From contig NC_071669.1 in the NCBI RefSeq assembly GCF_028554725.1, positions 12,839,001-12,903,000 on the forward strand: a DNA stretch of 64,000 nucleotides, read 5' to 3'. The notes below the pieces were generated by a model. The model ran no database searches. It was given only the letters and a program-made list of their open reading frames with translations, and was not told the origin of the DNA. Numbering within the stretch: the first letter of the stretch is position 1; every line of letters starts with the position of its first letter. The DNA is from Zeugodacus cucurbitae. Lineage: Eukaryota; Arthropoda; Insecta; Diptera; Tephritidae. A program made the translations under genes and the position numbers. Below are positions 24,285 to 38,232 of this stretch, one piece after another.

Positions 24285-24715
24285 CCTGTCATATGTCAGA
24301 TGGTGTCAGACGACTGCTGTCAGTCAGTTACTTTCAGCTACAAAGCTGTCAGATTACAACTAGCTATCGGATGTTGAAAATTGGATCGTAATTGGATGTC
24401 TCTTGTAAGATGTCTGTCAGATAATTATAATTAGATGACTGCTGACAGATGACTATCGTGAGACGATTGCTGTCAAAGAGTTTCTGTCAGATGGCAGTCT
24501 GTAAATTGCTGTTGTCAGACGGTTGCTGCTAGTTACTTGTCAGATTACTGCTGTCTATCGGCTGGCTACTATCACATAACGCTGTCTGACAGATGGATCC
24601 CCGAGTCAAGTTGCTGAAGTTAGTTCACTGCTCACAGATGACTATTGTCTCTTCACTGCCGTCAGAGAGGTACTGTTAGATGGTCATTGTCAAGCAAACG
24701 CCGTCAATTAACGCC
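24285..24715. repeat. Degenerate CTGTCAG / GATGACTGCTGTCAG minisatellite
   Basis: Within about 430 bases the hexamer CTGTCA or its inverse TGACAG occurs at least eight times. It is usually embedded in larger words such as CTGTCAGAT, GACTGCTGTCAG and TCAGACGGTTGCTG. Units are roughly 20-60 bases apart and heavily mutated. Another TGACAG lies just upstream near 24017. It may be a decayed minisatellite or a cluster of binding sites. Not coding. Confidence 0.6.
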
Positions 24716-27700
24716 GCTTTAAAATCCATTTAACTTCTGTTTTATTACACCCTTTTACGACAGTTCTAAAAATAAAATAAAATATTTTAAGAATATAAAC
24801 AAACAATAAATGTCCAATGATTGGCGCCATTTGTTGTTTCCGCTATAAGTGGCGACGCCGGAAGCCAAACAATGAGAAATTAAATATAAAGAGAAAGTGT
24901 GAATAAAATAAAGCTCTAAGAAAAACATAAAAAAACGTGGAATAGTTAGAAAATGAAAAATTAAAACCAACATAGAAAATTTTGACGAAAACTATAGCGT
25001 GGTGCGCTTAAATGTAGACTACAAAATAGTTTATAGTAAATAGTAAAGTTTTAGTGCAAAAAACAAAATAAAGCTTTCAAAAAAGGAGTAAAAAACAGCT
25101 GCAGACAATAAAATGTGCTTCTAGTGTTAAACACAGTGTGACGCGCCTAAAAGCAGGCAATCAACTTTTTTAAAATACGCATCAACGCCTAGTGGTATGC
25201 AGCAGTTTTGGCGCGTCTGGCCTTTTTATGCCGCAAATGCAAATTTGTTGGCTGACTGCTTGCCGCAAAGTGATAGAATTACAAATTATATATTTGTTTT
25301 TATGTTTTCTGGAACAAAAATTCTACGCTCTGTACATTTTTGTGTTTGAACTCGTTTGCATTTTATTTTGAATTTGTCGCTATTTCTCACTTGTTATTAT
25401 ATTTCTTGGTTTTCTTCTCCACTCGCCACATGGCTACTGCTGCTGCACGCAATCAATTCTTCGCGACGCCATCGCTGCCATTAAAAACGCTAAACGGAAG
25501 CGACAACATAATGCAACTTCATTTTATTGCCGTTCCATTTGGTGTTGCCACGCCATTATTGCAGCTGCCTCCTGCCTCCTTTGTTGTGTGCTGCTTGTTG
25601 CAACAACATTAAAGTCACTGCAATTGCAAGGCTGTCGCTGTCACAACCGTTGCCGTTGTTAATGTGCTTGCTGCTGCTGTCGTTGCTCCAATTTCATGCA
25701 ACATTTTTCGTAATTTCTTTGGCTTTGTTTTTGTTGTCATGGGGTTGTTATTGCTTTTTTCGGGGCGGTCCTTGTTTTCTCCATTTTTTTCGGTTGCCAA
25801 ATTGCATTCTCAAAATTTGTGGTTGTTGTGATTTTTGCAGCAAATTTGTCACAGAAGTCGAGAGTAGGATGAGTGCAACAACCGTGTGAGGCAAAATGTT
25901 ATTGTTGTTGCTTAACACTCTTTTCCAGCGTGTTTCCTATTAATATTCGCATACAAATTTTAAAGGCGATTGTCTGTGGCATTGCAACTTGCCGCAATGC
26001 CGCTTGAGACCCAAATGCGCAGGTCCAAGGGGTGAGTGTAGAGTATGGCTGAGGGACGATGCGCTACCGCAATCTGTTCTGTGGCATGTGGCAGCTGCAA
26101 GTTGAGAACTTATACGCGTTGACAGTATAAAAAGTATATTGTGATTGTCGTTGCAACTAGTTCGATATTGCGCTGCCACTTATGCTTTTGCTGCCATTCA
26201 CATGTCACACACACACACTCAAACTTTGTTTTATGTTTGTGTGCGCCACTTAAGCTGTTAGTTTATTGTATTTTTATAACTCTTTTATATAATTCTTTAA
26301 AGCACATTTGTGGTTAGTTTTTAAATACACATAAATTAAAGTGAGAGGGGTCGCCAGTGCTGCCATATTGCGAAAAAATTATGCTTTGCATAATGTAGTT
26401 TTATTTTTCCTACTTTCTTACGTAGCTGTGCTAAATATTCTGAGAATTAATAGTCTCTGAGAAGTAAGAACGCCTAAGCGGACCAATTTTGACAGTAATT
26501 TTTATATTTAAGCTATTATTCATACTCAGATATTAATAATCTCATATTAGTGCAATTTAAACTAATGTTGTATGCATATTTTTTAAGGTTAAGTTCATTT
26601 TAATCAATTCGATTAAATAACACCATGTAATTTAATGATCTCACAAAATTAAATTTAATATACTTAAATATATTTAAATTGAATATATCATAACTGTAAA
26701 TTGAATTCAAGTAGTTATTTACATTCACTTCTACACAACTTTGGGGACAATTCATTTGTAAATTATTATATCACAAATATAGAAAAAAAATATTTGTTTT
26801 AAATAATTTAGTGGAAAGTTTCTGATTGAGTCAATTAATTCACTAAAAGATCTCTAATGGAGTCATTTAAGGTTCATTAAATGAAAGGAAAAATATTTAA
26901 TAAAATATTTAATAAATTATTATTTGATTATCTTAGTTTATTTCTCTAAATTTAATAATAATATTTTCCTTAAAGCATTCTTATTGAGTTTTGAATTTTG
27001 CTTAAACAATTGAATTTTGCTTAAACAATTATTTTTAAACAATAATTTACTAATTTAAAAGTCTATCTAAGTATATTGTTTCAATTAAGTTTCTGCATGA
27101 TATCCTTATTATTAAATTTGTTCATGTATTAATATGAATTTCTATCATATATTGCCAGGTAAAGTTCATAATTTATCTTATAAAATAATAAAATGTTATT
27201 CGAAGTTTATTTTTTAGCCATTTTAATCATAGACTATGGTGAAATATTGTCATTTGAAGGTAAAATATACTCATTTGAATCACTCAATTTACGTCTTAAT
27301 TGCCTCAATTAATTTTAAAGCTAAATTGTCAGTTAACATGTTCATTAAAATCTTAATTGAGTGAAGTACGCTTGAACAGCAAATCCTATGATTAAATTAA
27401 CACTTAATTGAGCTGATTAAAACTGGTATAACGGAATTTAAGACAGTTCGGCTAAAGCTTTTTGGGTATTATTTATAGTTCGGATATATTTAAATGTATT
27501 GTTTATTGAATCCATATTAACTCTGCTTTCATTGAGTTTTAATCCCCATTCCGAAAATATTCTTTAATCTATTTTTTCTATAAATAGTCAGACATTTTTA
27601 GTAAAATAAATCTCATATGAGTATATTTATCATAATTTATAATCATCCTGTGGGAGTATGGAGTATGCAATGTTGTTGCAGTTGTTGTTATAATTGTAAT

Positions 27701-30700
27701 TGCATAATACGATATGCACACCAACATAACTCCTCAAATGCATATACGAGTGTATATATGAGTGCATGCAACATGGCTTTTGTCCTCGCACACACACATC
27801 CATACCAGCGCGCCTGAGTGTTAGCTTGTGTTTACGGTCTTCGAGAAATATAGGACACGCCACGCTCGGCAATAAATGAAGGGCTAAAGCATAGCAAATG
27901 TAGGCCGGCGATACGGTTGCTTGAGAGTACTGGTGCTGTTGTTGCTATTGCAATTGACAGTTGCAAGTGTAGCGGTTAGAAAGCAAGTGAGTGTAGCAAG
28001 ATCAAAAAATGGGCACAAAGAAAATTGTGGAGTAAAAGTAGTCGCAACAAGAAAAAACAACAACAAAACACGCAATGAAAAGTTGCACTCCAAGGAGCAA
28101 AATGTATGCGCCATGTTGCAGTGGGAGGCAGGCAGGCAGTCAATATACATATGTGTTGCCGGTGAAGACATAAGAAAAATGCGCTCTAATGGTGGTACAA
28201 CTGTGTCACACTTGAATAATAATAACAACAACAACAACAACTACTACTACAACTGCAGAAACAACTATAACAACAACAACCAAGTAGTAGTGACTTTGTA
28301 GTTGCAAGTTGTTGTGTTTGCTGTTATTGTAATTTTTGTATTTCTTGTTGTTGCTGTTTTTGACACAACAATCTTGCAACGTGGCACTCGCTCGCGTTTG
28401 CGAAGGCGACAATTTATTTACTCCATATTGCCACAATGGCAACCTCTAGCGTATGCACATGCATGTGGCATGCAACACGGCTGTTTTTGTATGCATTTTC
28501 ATATATGTTTGTGTTCGAGTTGTGTACGCAGTAATATAAATAATTTGTGCCGTGTTTGGGGTGTTGCTTGCAACATGTTTAGGTCGCCTTAAGTATGCTG
28601 CAAATAATGTGTTTTTGCGTCTCTAGTGACTGCAGTGACTGCTGCGATTGCGGTAATTTTGCTTCAACTTCAAATTCCATACCATCTCCTTTATTTTAAC
28701 GATTTTTTCTTCATTTTCGCTGCTGGTGTTTATGTACTGCAGTTTTGATGTGGTTTTGTTGCAAGGCCAAGTGAAAGTGAGTTTGCGACGTGACAAACTA
28801 TTCGAATTAAAGGAGATTTCTTAAAAAATTGTGAGGACTGCGCTTATGATTATGAGTGTCCAAAAAAGAGAAGAAGTTGGATATTTCTAGAAAGCTTACG
28901 ATCCGCCCGTCCGTTAGGGTTTCCTTTAGTTCAAAGGAGAAATAAGTCTTTCTTTTAACACTTTCTCTGGACAATCCTCTAGCTCCTGGCTCTCTTTATC
29001 ACTGCTTAAATATTTTGAACTGAATTTTGTATTTTCCTTTTCAAAGACGAAGACCACTGAAGACCACCTCAAGCGTCATTAGACCAACGGCACTGGATCC
29101 ATATTGTAAACTGGAAATATTTGCGCGAAGTTGGTGGGCTAGCATATGAATCTATTGTATTTGCTTTCGACCTAAGTTCAGAAACTGGCTGAATGCCCCC
29201 CTTATATAGGACGTGTTGCTCTGGATGTCTTAAAAATATGCCTAGGTGGTGGCCATAACCTCATCATTCGACTGTCTTATTAGACGAAATCTGGGTAATA
29301 CGGTGGTCGGTACATGTGTTCGTATCCCAATTAGATAATACGTAAATGTAGGTCAGAATTTGGTGCGATGTCAAGTTGAAAAAAAAAAACACTTTTTTGT
29401 GGTCATCGTTTCTGGTATTTAAAATTCTGCAGCAAGTTGTGCGCTTTTTCACTGATAGTATAGCTTTTGCCTACTTCGGAACAATTTCAACAGGTCTAAT
29501 CCACTGGTTCGACTTTCCCTCGGTCTAACTGCGTGAATTCCATTTTCAAAATAAGAAGCTAGACTTTACATGTTTCTGAATTCGCGGACTCGAGATTGCA
29601 TCATCATCAATTAATAATGAAAACCGTTCCACATAGGACTTAATCTCTTCATAACCGTGTATTCACGAAGTAGACAACGCATCGCCTCTCGTATTACACA
29701 TTTAATCTCTTTAAGACTTGAATAACGGTTTGTAGTAGTGTGCCCCACATTCCAACTGTTGTATTATAAGCCTCCCTTGTTGTCTTAACTAGCGCTATTC
29801 TTAGCTCCCTTTAGTTGTGACGCCGCTTACTATTGTGCTAATGTTTACTGCTATTTCGGTATTTATTAATATACTTATATCCGTTGCTATTTCTTCTGCT
29901 GTTACTGTTGCTTTAAGTTCTTTTTCTTGCTATGCCTCACGTATTTGCCAGTTTCTCCTTAAATTTCTTATGGCTTCTCGCTTATTTAAATGCGCTCAAG
30001 TATTGTCATTGCATTTGTGGTTATTGGTATTGCCTTTCACCATTGTTATTGTTATTACGTCTGGTCACAGTGTTTGGCAAAAATTTTGCATTGTCAGCAC
30101 ATTGCAGGCGCTGCAATTTCCAAAGGCGTTGAAAGGCTTAAGTGTGAAGTAAGCAGCAGTGTTGCATCCCGCGTCTTGCATTTGAATGCTACGAGTATTT
30201 ACGTAATGGTTTCCAACGACTCGGACTGGTGCATATACTCTCGAGGGGCGTATAAATGCAGGCATAATGTAGCAGGTCTGTTGGAAAATTATTTTTAGTT
30301 CTTAACTGCTGTTTAATGAGTTAAAAAATTAGTCAGCGTTACTTATTCAAGATCTCTTTGACCTAAAATTATCTAATTTTTTCTACTTTATAGTACCGCA
30401 GCTTAAGCCGGTCAACATTGAGATCCTCGCATCCAATCTTAAAATTTTGCATTTTTCGTTCTCAGATCTCTTTCGAACGTTCTAGTGAAGAGCTCAGACT
30501 TACAAATAATGAGGTTTCTAATTCTTACTTGTTAATGGCTTGTGTGATAGTTGTCTTAAGGTTCTGAGTTCTCAATAGAACACCTTCTCTTTGCACCCAC
30601 TGAAATTATCCTAGGTAGTTATCAAGTCGAGCTAGTTGATTACCAACGTTGGGTTAGTTTAGGTTTCGGAGCTGATCCTTGGATAATAAAATACCGGAAC

Positions 30701-31620
30701 CTTTTGATGCGAAAAACATTCCAGGAATGAATATATATCTATATCTATATATATATGAAGGGCTTTGTCTTGTTAGACCGAGAAGAGAACTACGGAGCTC
30801 TGACTCATTATCAGGCAGATAATATTGGGTGAGAGATCCATTCTTTGAAAGCTTTTCGGCTTTACAGTTTCCAGCGATTCCGTTTGAGTATATGGAGAGC
30901 TCCCGACAGAAGACTCCTCACACATCTATTCGCTGAGCATAGAACCATATCTCCTTGCATGTATGAACGCCGAAAAGGAATTATCGATCGATAGGATCGG
31001 CGACGTCTAGATTATTAGGATAGAAGTCGGATTTACAAAGGATTTCAGAAGATTTATACACGGCACCGTCCAGATACCCGGCTTCCTTGAGCTTTATAGA
31101 TAATTTGCAACTGTTTGGCACAATACGTAAATCGATCCATCATTTTCTTAAAAAAAATATTTAATCAAATTTTGAATTTCCTACAGGGTTCTTTTTAAAA
31201 TTCTCCCTTGCATTCCAACCGCATACTTGCGTGAACACTTTTCTCAGCATTTTTTTTCATACCATCCGCTTTCGTCATTCCCCATTGCTCGCAAACTTTA
31301 GCTTTGTCTTTGCTTTACAAATATTAAAATTTTTACGCTTGCGGTTTACTTGCTGCTCCTCACTATGCTTATACTTGCTATCATTGCGCACACAAACTTT
31401 TGCATTTAGTTTTGCGCATTTTATTTGCACTCACTGCTAATTCACAACAACCCACCCATTATATTTTTAATTTTCGATCTGCACATAGCCACGGTCAGTT
31501 ACAGCTGCTGCAGCAGTAGCGCTCCTTCGCAAAACGTCTTGTGCATTTTAATTGGCTACGCAACAAGCATTGAAATGACCAGGAAGCATCTTTTAGGATA
31601 ACTTTTATGCGCTCACATAG
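24716..31620. other. Long anonymous stretch with CAA/TTG tracts
   Basis: Nearly 7 kb without a supportable gene. (AAC)n tracts at about 28217-28283 and TTG-rich sequence at about 28305-28352 produce poly-Asn and poly-Val frames. A direct duplication of TTGAATTTTGCTTAAACAAT lies at about 26992-27030. A (TCTATA)-like run lies near 30735-30757. Other ORFs are short and unrecognised. Confidence 0.4.
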
Positions 31621-31625
31621 GACTA

Positions 31626-32345
31626 CGAGGGCTGCTATATATATTTCTGGCCTAATAATGAAAATAGGAATATTTATCAACGAAAATGGTTTTATTGTTT
31701 TTCAAAATATTCTCCATTAAGATTTATACACTTTTGCATGCGCTCAAACCAATTTTCGAAGTACTTTTTTGAGCCTTTTTTTGAGCGATTGTCAAATTGT
31801 GCGGGATCCAACGAGAATAAACCTTCTTTACGGTCAGGTGTTCATGCAATATCGAATGTATGCTGGTGGGAGAAATGCATAGGCATGCCTCTATCTGAAG
31901 GTATGTTACATGACGGTCTTGCATTATCAGTTCACGTACGGCATCGATGTTTTCTGGCACAACGGCTGTTTTTGGACGACCTTCACGGCATTCGTCTTCG
32001 AGCGAGCGTCGGCCACGATTGAATTCGTTGTACCAGTTTTACACAGTGCTATAGGATGGTGCTTCATAGCCATACAAAGATTTTAGTTCATCGATGCACT
32101 CTTGTCGCGATAATCCACGACGAAAGTTGTGAAAAATGATCGCACGAAAATCTTCACGAGTTAATTCCATTTTTTGGCCGAGATGATTTTTTTAATTCCT
32201 TGTAAATAAAACAATTCACGATTAAATGACAAAACGTTCTGAGTGATGTTATGCTAAAAAATGTCAAACTTTCTAATGGAAATGTCAGTTTGCACCTGGC
32301 AACACTTAGTGTTGCCTAATCCAGAAATATATATAGCAGCCCTCG
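31626..32345 (-). mobile_element. Internally deleted mariner-like element (720 bp)
   Basis: A perfect 25-base terminal inverted repeat beginning CGAGGGCTGCTATATATAT (31626-31650, inverse at 32321-32345) is flanked by TA on both sides (31624-31625, 32346-32347). The interior is a truncated mariner transposase gene on the minus strand. Full-length relatives are about 1.2-1.3 kb, so this is a non-autonomous deletion derivative. The identical ends suggest relatively recent movement or recent origin. Confidence 0.9.
31692..32170 (-). pseudogene. Mariner transposase remnant (N-terminal plus C-terminal only)
   Basis: Starts at an ATG at 32170 with MELTREDFRAIIFHNF. It reads through the DNA-binding domain (LSRQECIDELKSLYG), interrupted by a TAA in place of a Lys codon (STV*NWYNEF). 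It then continues through RRSLEDE, GRPKTAVVPENIDAVRELI and HSILHEHLTVKK to IPHNLTIAQKKA. There a deletion joins it, out of frame, to the extreme C-terminus (KYFENWFERMQKC, NLNGEYFEKQ, stop at 31692-31694). All three catalytic Asp motifs are gone. Mariner (DD34D) affiliation is clear from both ends; the product cannot be a transposase. Confidence 0.9.
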
Positions 32346-32347
32346 TA

Positions 32348-35300
32348 TATGTGTACTAGTTACTAGATAAATATTGGCGCGCCCACTCACCAATCGGCGC
32401 CCACTCGCCTTCATCTGCCAATTACTCACGCCAACCCACTGTAATTTGCAATAACTTTTGGCAAAGCGGTGTGGCTGCTGCGCGGGCATCTGCTCTGTGC
32501 GCTCCAGCTACCTAACTACACTATCAGTTAAATTTAGTATATTCCGTGTACGTGTTTTGCGTGTACAAAGGAGTGTAACGAACGTGCGCGCAACTGGATG
32601 TAGAGGAGGAGCAGCACTTGGCATCAGCTGCGCCTCTCTCAAAGCTTTTGAAGCGCCAGTCTATTGTGCGCGCACACGTCTGTCGCATATAAATCTTCAT
32701 AAAAAACTTCCAGCACCAGCACCAGCTAGCTCTTCATCTCTCTTATTCTTACTTTATTTGCTGGCGTGCAACAGTGCGTATGCGTAATATTTAATTAATA
32801 CGCTTACAGTGTTCATTTGCAGCAGCAGTCCTTACAGTCTTGTGGCGTCAGCTGTGCGCTAAAGGCAATGTAAAATGCAAGGAAAAAACGTTAATGTACA
32901 AGCATACAAACAGACTCTCATACTTATGTCTCAAGTAAGTAGAAGGAAGCCATCGTCGCGTCGCCTCATTATAAGTTACGTATACGCCGAGTGCGTCTCA
33001 CTGAATGCATGCAAAAGTAGCAGCACAAAGGCAGCTAATGTTTTTGTGAAGAACCACACAAATGTACGCTATTACGCGCTTGCATATATATGTATGTATG
33101 TATGCTGTTACATAACTACATCACCACATACTTGTATATAAGTATAGTAACTCTGCTGCCGCATAACTACATTTGCCTTTTTTATTAAATATGCATTGCA
33201 CGTGCGCTCGCTTGTTGCTGTTGCATATTTTTTCCTTGCTGCTGCTGTAATTGTTAATGCTATTGTTGGCATTAAATATACAGAAATTTCGTTATTAAGA
33301 TTTTGTAAAGCATTGTTAAAGGTTGGTTGTGTGCATGCGGATAGCAGTGTGTTGGACAGTCTTGTAAGCTGCTTTAAGTTTGGCCGATATTTTAAGATCT
33401 TATTGAAATAACTACACATTAAAGCCCTTCAAGCTTAATGCTGCCATATTAGAAAGAACTTTAATATTTATTAATATTATTTAACCATTAAGTGCTAATA
33501 AGTAGTACTATAAACTTAAATAGATATGTAATACTAAGTACATCTGTTATCTTTCTACTCATTAGTTTCAAGCTCTAGTTTATTTTCAAAACAAAAAAAA
33601 ACCTTTGGAAGCAAAACAAAGCATCCAATTAAATATAAGATACCTCGTTATAGAACTATAATTCCTTCCAATTCTCACTCTATTATATTATACCAGTTTC
33701 TTGCTTTTATACTTTATTGGTTTGCTCGTTATATTATCTCTGCTATCTTGTTAAAATGTTTACCTGTATACTCAGTCAAATAATTACCCGGAAATTATTA
33801 TTTTAAATTTTCCCGCTGAGAATATTACAAATTTTTTTCCCAGTTTGGCACCACTGTCAGCCACTATTCTGTCAATTTTTATTGCTATGTGTCATTTAGT
33901 TTGTTTTCGGCGTCATTATGAACAAGTCAACCTTTTGTGTGCGTTGCGATTTTTATATGACTCTGTTTGAGAGTAAACTTGAGTTTTCGACATGGTTTTA
34001 ATCAACAAATGTTTTTCCCAACATTTCCAACGTTTTGTCACAAGAAATTTCGTTTGAAATACAAAATTTCACACAAAATCTTTGTTCAATATTTTTATCC
34101 ATTTAATTTGATAATTTCCGGGTACTTATTTGACAGAACAAATAAGTATAGGAACAACAAACTCACTCAGCTGAAGTCTATAAAAAATATTATCTGAATA
34201 CCTCATTAAACAGGTACAATTTCATTCACATTTTTCTTTACATTAGATTATACCAGTTTCTTGCATTTAGACCAGTTACTTTTTAGATTCGTCACTCTTC
34301 AAAGATGGGTCAAACCCCTCATAATATCATAAATGTTATAAACGGTGTACGAGTATTAGACAATTCACTTCTAGTTATGGTCGGAATATTGCCGTGTGGT
34401 CAATACAAATTCCAAATATGGCCTGTATAGGTTGGTTAATATGTTTTATAGAAAAATTTTGACCACAGCCCCACCTATTGGCTGCATTTTTTAACGAATA
34501 CTTTATTTCATATTTTAAATAAATATTATGCTCCCCATATATTAAATAAATTAAAATATATCATCATAAATCAATTCCTCTTCCATACCATTTCCCCAAT
34601 TGTTATGAAGATTTCTTGTTTCATTATTAATTCAATTTAGCATTCATTTGCCTATTTACGTACCAATAACCGCATGAATGCTTCTGTAGTAGTAGTGTAC
34701 TTGTTTTTGTTGCTGAGTGAGCAACACGAAGTGTCGACTCATAAAAGCTGATTTGCATATTAAATAGTTATTGCCATAAAAAAATAAGTGTCAGCATATT
34801 TACATAAAAGCTGATCAGAATTTTTATATTTTACAATAATTTACTGTAATTGAGCTTGACAATTAAAATGTGAAGGTACTGAATAAGGGTATGAAGGGTG
34901 GGAATTGCATATTTCTGATGGCCATAAATATAAGTTTCGTCTCCTCGACATTCTTATCTAGTTTCGGAGGATAGGTTTGACAACCCTTTCGTTTTTTAAA
35001 AAGAAAGATTGGAATTGTGGATGTAGTTCTCATTTCTTTGACATAATATAATTCGGTTATGACTCAAATCGGACCCTAAATACTGTTTCAGATATTTTTT
35101 TTATTTCCCACTAATTAGTTCCATTTTAATTATACTAATTTGCACTAATGCAGCTTATTTGTGGTTTTCAAAGTGCACATGCTCCATATTTTCGCTGAAA
35201 TAACCTCAGACGCTCACTACCTCTGCGCCTTCTTTGAAGTGCTTGCGCTCCCGTGGTAACAGCAGTAAGATTGGCGCGCGCTTTGCGGTTAAACAATTTA

Positions 35301-35996
35301 ATTTATCAGTGACACAACTTTTATAAACACCATCTCCAGCTGTGCGCCCTCCACTCTCACTGTTTGCTGACATCATTGCGGTTTTTCGCCACTCTGACGC
35401 AAGCGATTTTTATGCTGCAGTTAATTGTGGCTTTGTCCTTCTGACTTTGCGGATTTTCACGCTGCCCTTCCAAACATCATGACAGTATCTGACAGCGTGT
35501 TTGTTTACATGTGTTTGTTTGTATGTGTATGTAGATGCACTTGAGTGCTGTGTAATTGAATTTTAATTTAATTTAATGCAATTTGCCTTTAATTGTCCGT
35601 CTAAATTGTGGAAAACAGGCGTGTTTTTTTATTTTTTTTATGATAATTAAAAAATTCTGCAAAAAAATATTAATTTTGTCTGAAAAATAAATTCAATTGA
35701 ATAATGCTTACTTTAACTTTTCTTAATTAATAAAATTAATCTTAATTAACTTTTCTTAATTTATTACATATTTTTAATTTTTTATTTTTTTTTTACTATT
35801 TATTTATTTTAAAATTTATTTATTTGCTTGTTTTTTTTTTTTAATTTTTTTCGTTGTATTTTGTTATAATTTCTTTTTTTTATAATTTTTTTTTTTGAAA
35901 AAAAAAACTATTTGTTTTTGAACACTTTTTATTTTCCACCCCAATTTTTCCTTTTTTATTCTCTTAAATAATTGACATTATCAACAATTCCACCAG
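32348..35996. other. Spacer, AT-rich towards its end
   Basis: No supported gene. 35630-35930 is dominated by poly-T and AT-rich runs. A GC-richer patch at 32380-32780 contains a 109-codon ORF without recognisable features. Confidence 0.4.
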
Positions 35997-36182
35997 CGCA
36001 AACCAAAACCCGTTCTGCCAATATTGAATAAGTAAATAAAGTTCAAGCGTAATAATCTCACCTTGCACTCGAATAATTTAAGCATTTACACGCACAAACC
36101 GCGTACCAAAGCCAAAGCAATTCAAAAGGCGTATAAAAGCGTTTAAGTAAAAAATTAAGTGCGCTTTAAATAGGCCTACAAG
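35997..36182 (+). other. Candidate non-coding (5' UTR) exon
   Basis: A T-rich stretch and CAATTCCACCAG provide a moderate acceptor ending at 35996. The body is CA/AAG-rich with stops in all forward frames, and ends at ACAAG|GTAAGC, a strong donor at 36183. It could instead be an alternative first exon whose transcription start lies just upstream. It shares the strand of the other exon candidates. Confidence 0.35.
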
Positions 36183-38232
36183 GTAAGCAAAGAGTCAGCT
36201 GAGACAGCTTACACCTTAACAACAACGACAACAACTAGTGTACATATAAGTAAGAGCCTCGAAATGTTTGATTTCCATTTTTCGTTTACGGTTTTGGCAA
36301 ATAAACCATAAGAAAATATATTGAAAAAAGAGCGCAAAGCAAATTAATTACGTATGCGTTGCGCATACGCCGCGTGGAACCGACGATACAACCGAGCGAT
36401 AATTCATGACACATTTTCGGTATGATAGATGCGTTTTGGGTAAAGATTGGTTTGTGTTGGTAGAGATCTCTGTGTGCTTATCTCGTAATTGTGTGTGTTT
36501 GTGTATTTAAATTATTGAGTGCGTGCTTGCCGTCAGCGTTACTCCGCCTCAGGAATTTTCGTCGTCAAGTTTTTACTTTGATTTATTTATTCACATCTCT
36601 CTCTTTTTGTGGATTTATTTTTCGCTGATTTTTAACTTGATTTGTTGTTACACCTTTTAACGTTTTTCTTTTTTTCTGTTTTTATTTTTTTTTTTGTAAT
36701 TTTTTTCTCTTTCTTAATTTTTTCTCAGTCTTTTTTTGGGCTTATGAATGTCAGCAGCACTCTTTGATCTGGTTTTTTACTAGCATTCATGTACTTCTCC
36801 ACTTGAAAAACACCTGACGCTTACTGCGTAGGTGTCTGTTGTCTGTCTATCTGTCTGTTTGTGTTTGCCTTGCTACCTTTCTGCTTGCTTAGCCAGATGA
36901 TTGCGCCGATAAACCTTTCGCGTTTTTTTTCTTTGTTTTCCCACCTTTTTTATTTCGGCTGTTCGAAGCCGTTGTCAAACGAGGTGTCTAAATGTGTTTA
37001 TCTTTGTGCGTGTGGTTGGGTTGGGTTTTTGTGATTGATTTGGTTGACAGTTTTTATAGACTGCATGGCTACGGTTGCTTCTGTGTGGCTGGTAGACAAG
37101 CTGTCGCTGTTTATCGGTTTTTATGAGAGTTTTGCTGTATTTTTTATTTTTTTTTGTTGAAATTGAGCTCATTATTTGCTTGTTTTATTGACTTGTAAAT
37201 ATCATATCTATTGTTAGAAATTGACTAACCATTCGAGTATGAAATAGATAAATAAATTCATATAATAATATCCTACCTCCATTAGGAGGTAGCCAAAGCC
37301 AATAAGCAACATATAAGTAACATACGGTTCAAATGCCAATGTCACATTTTGTTAGCAGTTAGCATACAACACCTAATAAACTTCAAGGATTGATGTTGTC
37401 TCAATGCTATGCTCCAATATGCTCCGGGTAGTAGTAGATGGCTCAAAACAACATTGACTTCTCTTCAAAAGTTGAGAAGAAATCTAAAAAATTCCTTAAG
37501 ATACGATAGTTTTAAAATTAGCTTTATAGAAATCTCCATTGTACCTTTGATTAAAATGCGCATCGTTAGAAGTCTTAGAAAGTTTTTCCTTCGAGAATCA
37601 AATGTCAACAACATGCTCTTTCGAACTAAGGGGCGGTTTCTCTTTCAAAGCAACCGATGTAAATATTATTTTCAGACTTTTTTGAAGTTTACGATAAGAT
37701 AAAATTCCTGAAACCGTCAGCGAACAGTCCCTATAGGATTAGAGAATAGTTTGGGATATACATTTCTTTCGCTTACTGGACAGTGGGTGTAGGAGTGGGA
37801 TTAGTCTTTATGAATAGAGCCCCCTTCGGTGCACAATGCGTTTCACTTTTCAGAAGTCTTCGCTGTCCAAGGCTTGCTACCCCAATTATATTAATTTTTA
37901 ATTTAAATGGTACGGCCATCCAATATTTTGCTTTCACAGCATGGTTTCGGATACTGGTCTCCCCTATTGTAAATCAAATTATATATTTTGGTACTTCAGA
38001 GAAACATCTGGATCAATATCGATCCTTAATGATCGCCCGAGATATGTATTTTTTGAATTATTTGTGATTATATGCATTTTGAAATTGGAAGAATGATATT
38101 TGAGTTTAAACGTTCTAAAATATTACATAAAACGTTTGAGAAGTACAGTTTAATGTTATTGAACGAATGAAATATCAGAAAGTAATTTGTATGAGGAACA
38201 ATAATTAATTATTTCTTCTTTCTATTTTTCAG
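36183..38232. other. Spacer
   Basis: No gene recognised. A perfect 8-base inverted repeat with a 3-base loop (CGTATGCG-TTG-CGCATACG, 36351-36369) is present. Otherwise T-rich with short ORFs. Confidence 0.4.

Noticed and set aside
28000..28300. 126-codon ORF with Asn run
   Set aside because: The Asn run comes from an (AAC)n tract, the opposite strand is equally open, and no conserved motif flanks it.
37783..38067. 94-codon ORF upstream of the microexon
   Set aside because: Contains no recognisable motif and ends before any splice donor that would join it to 38233.
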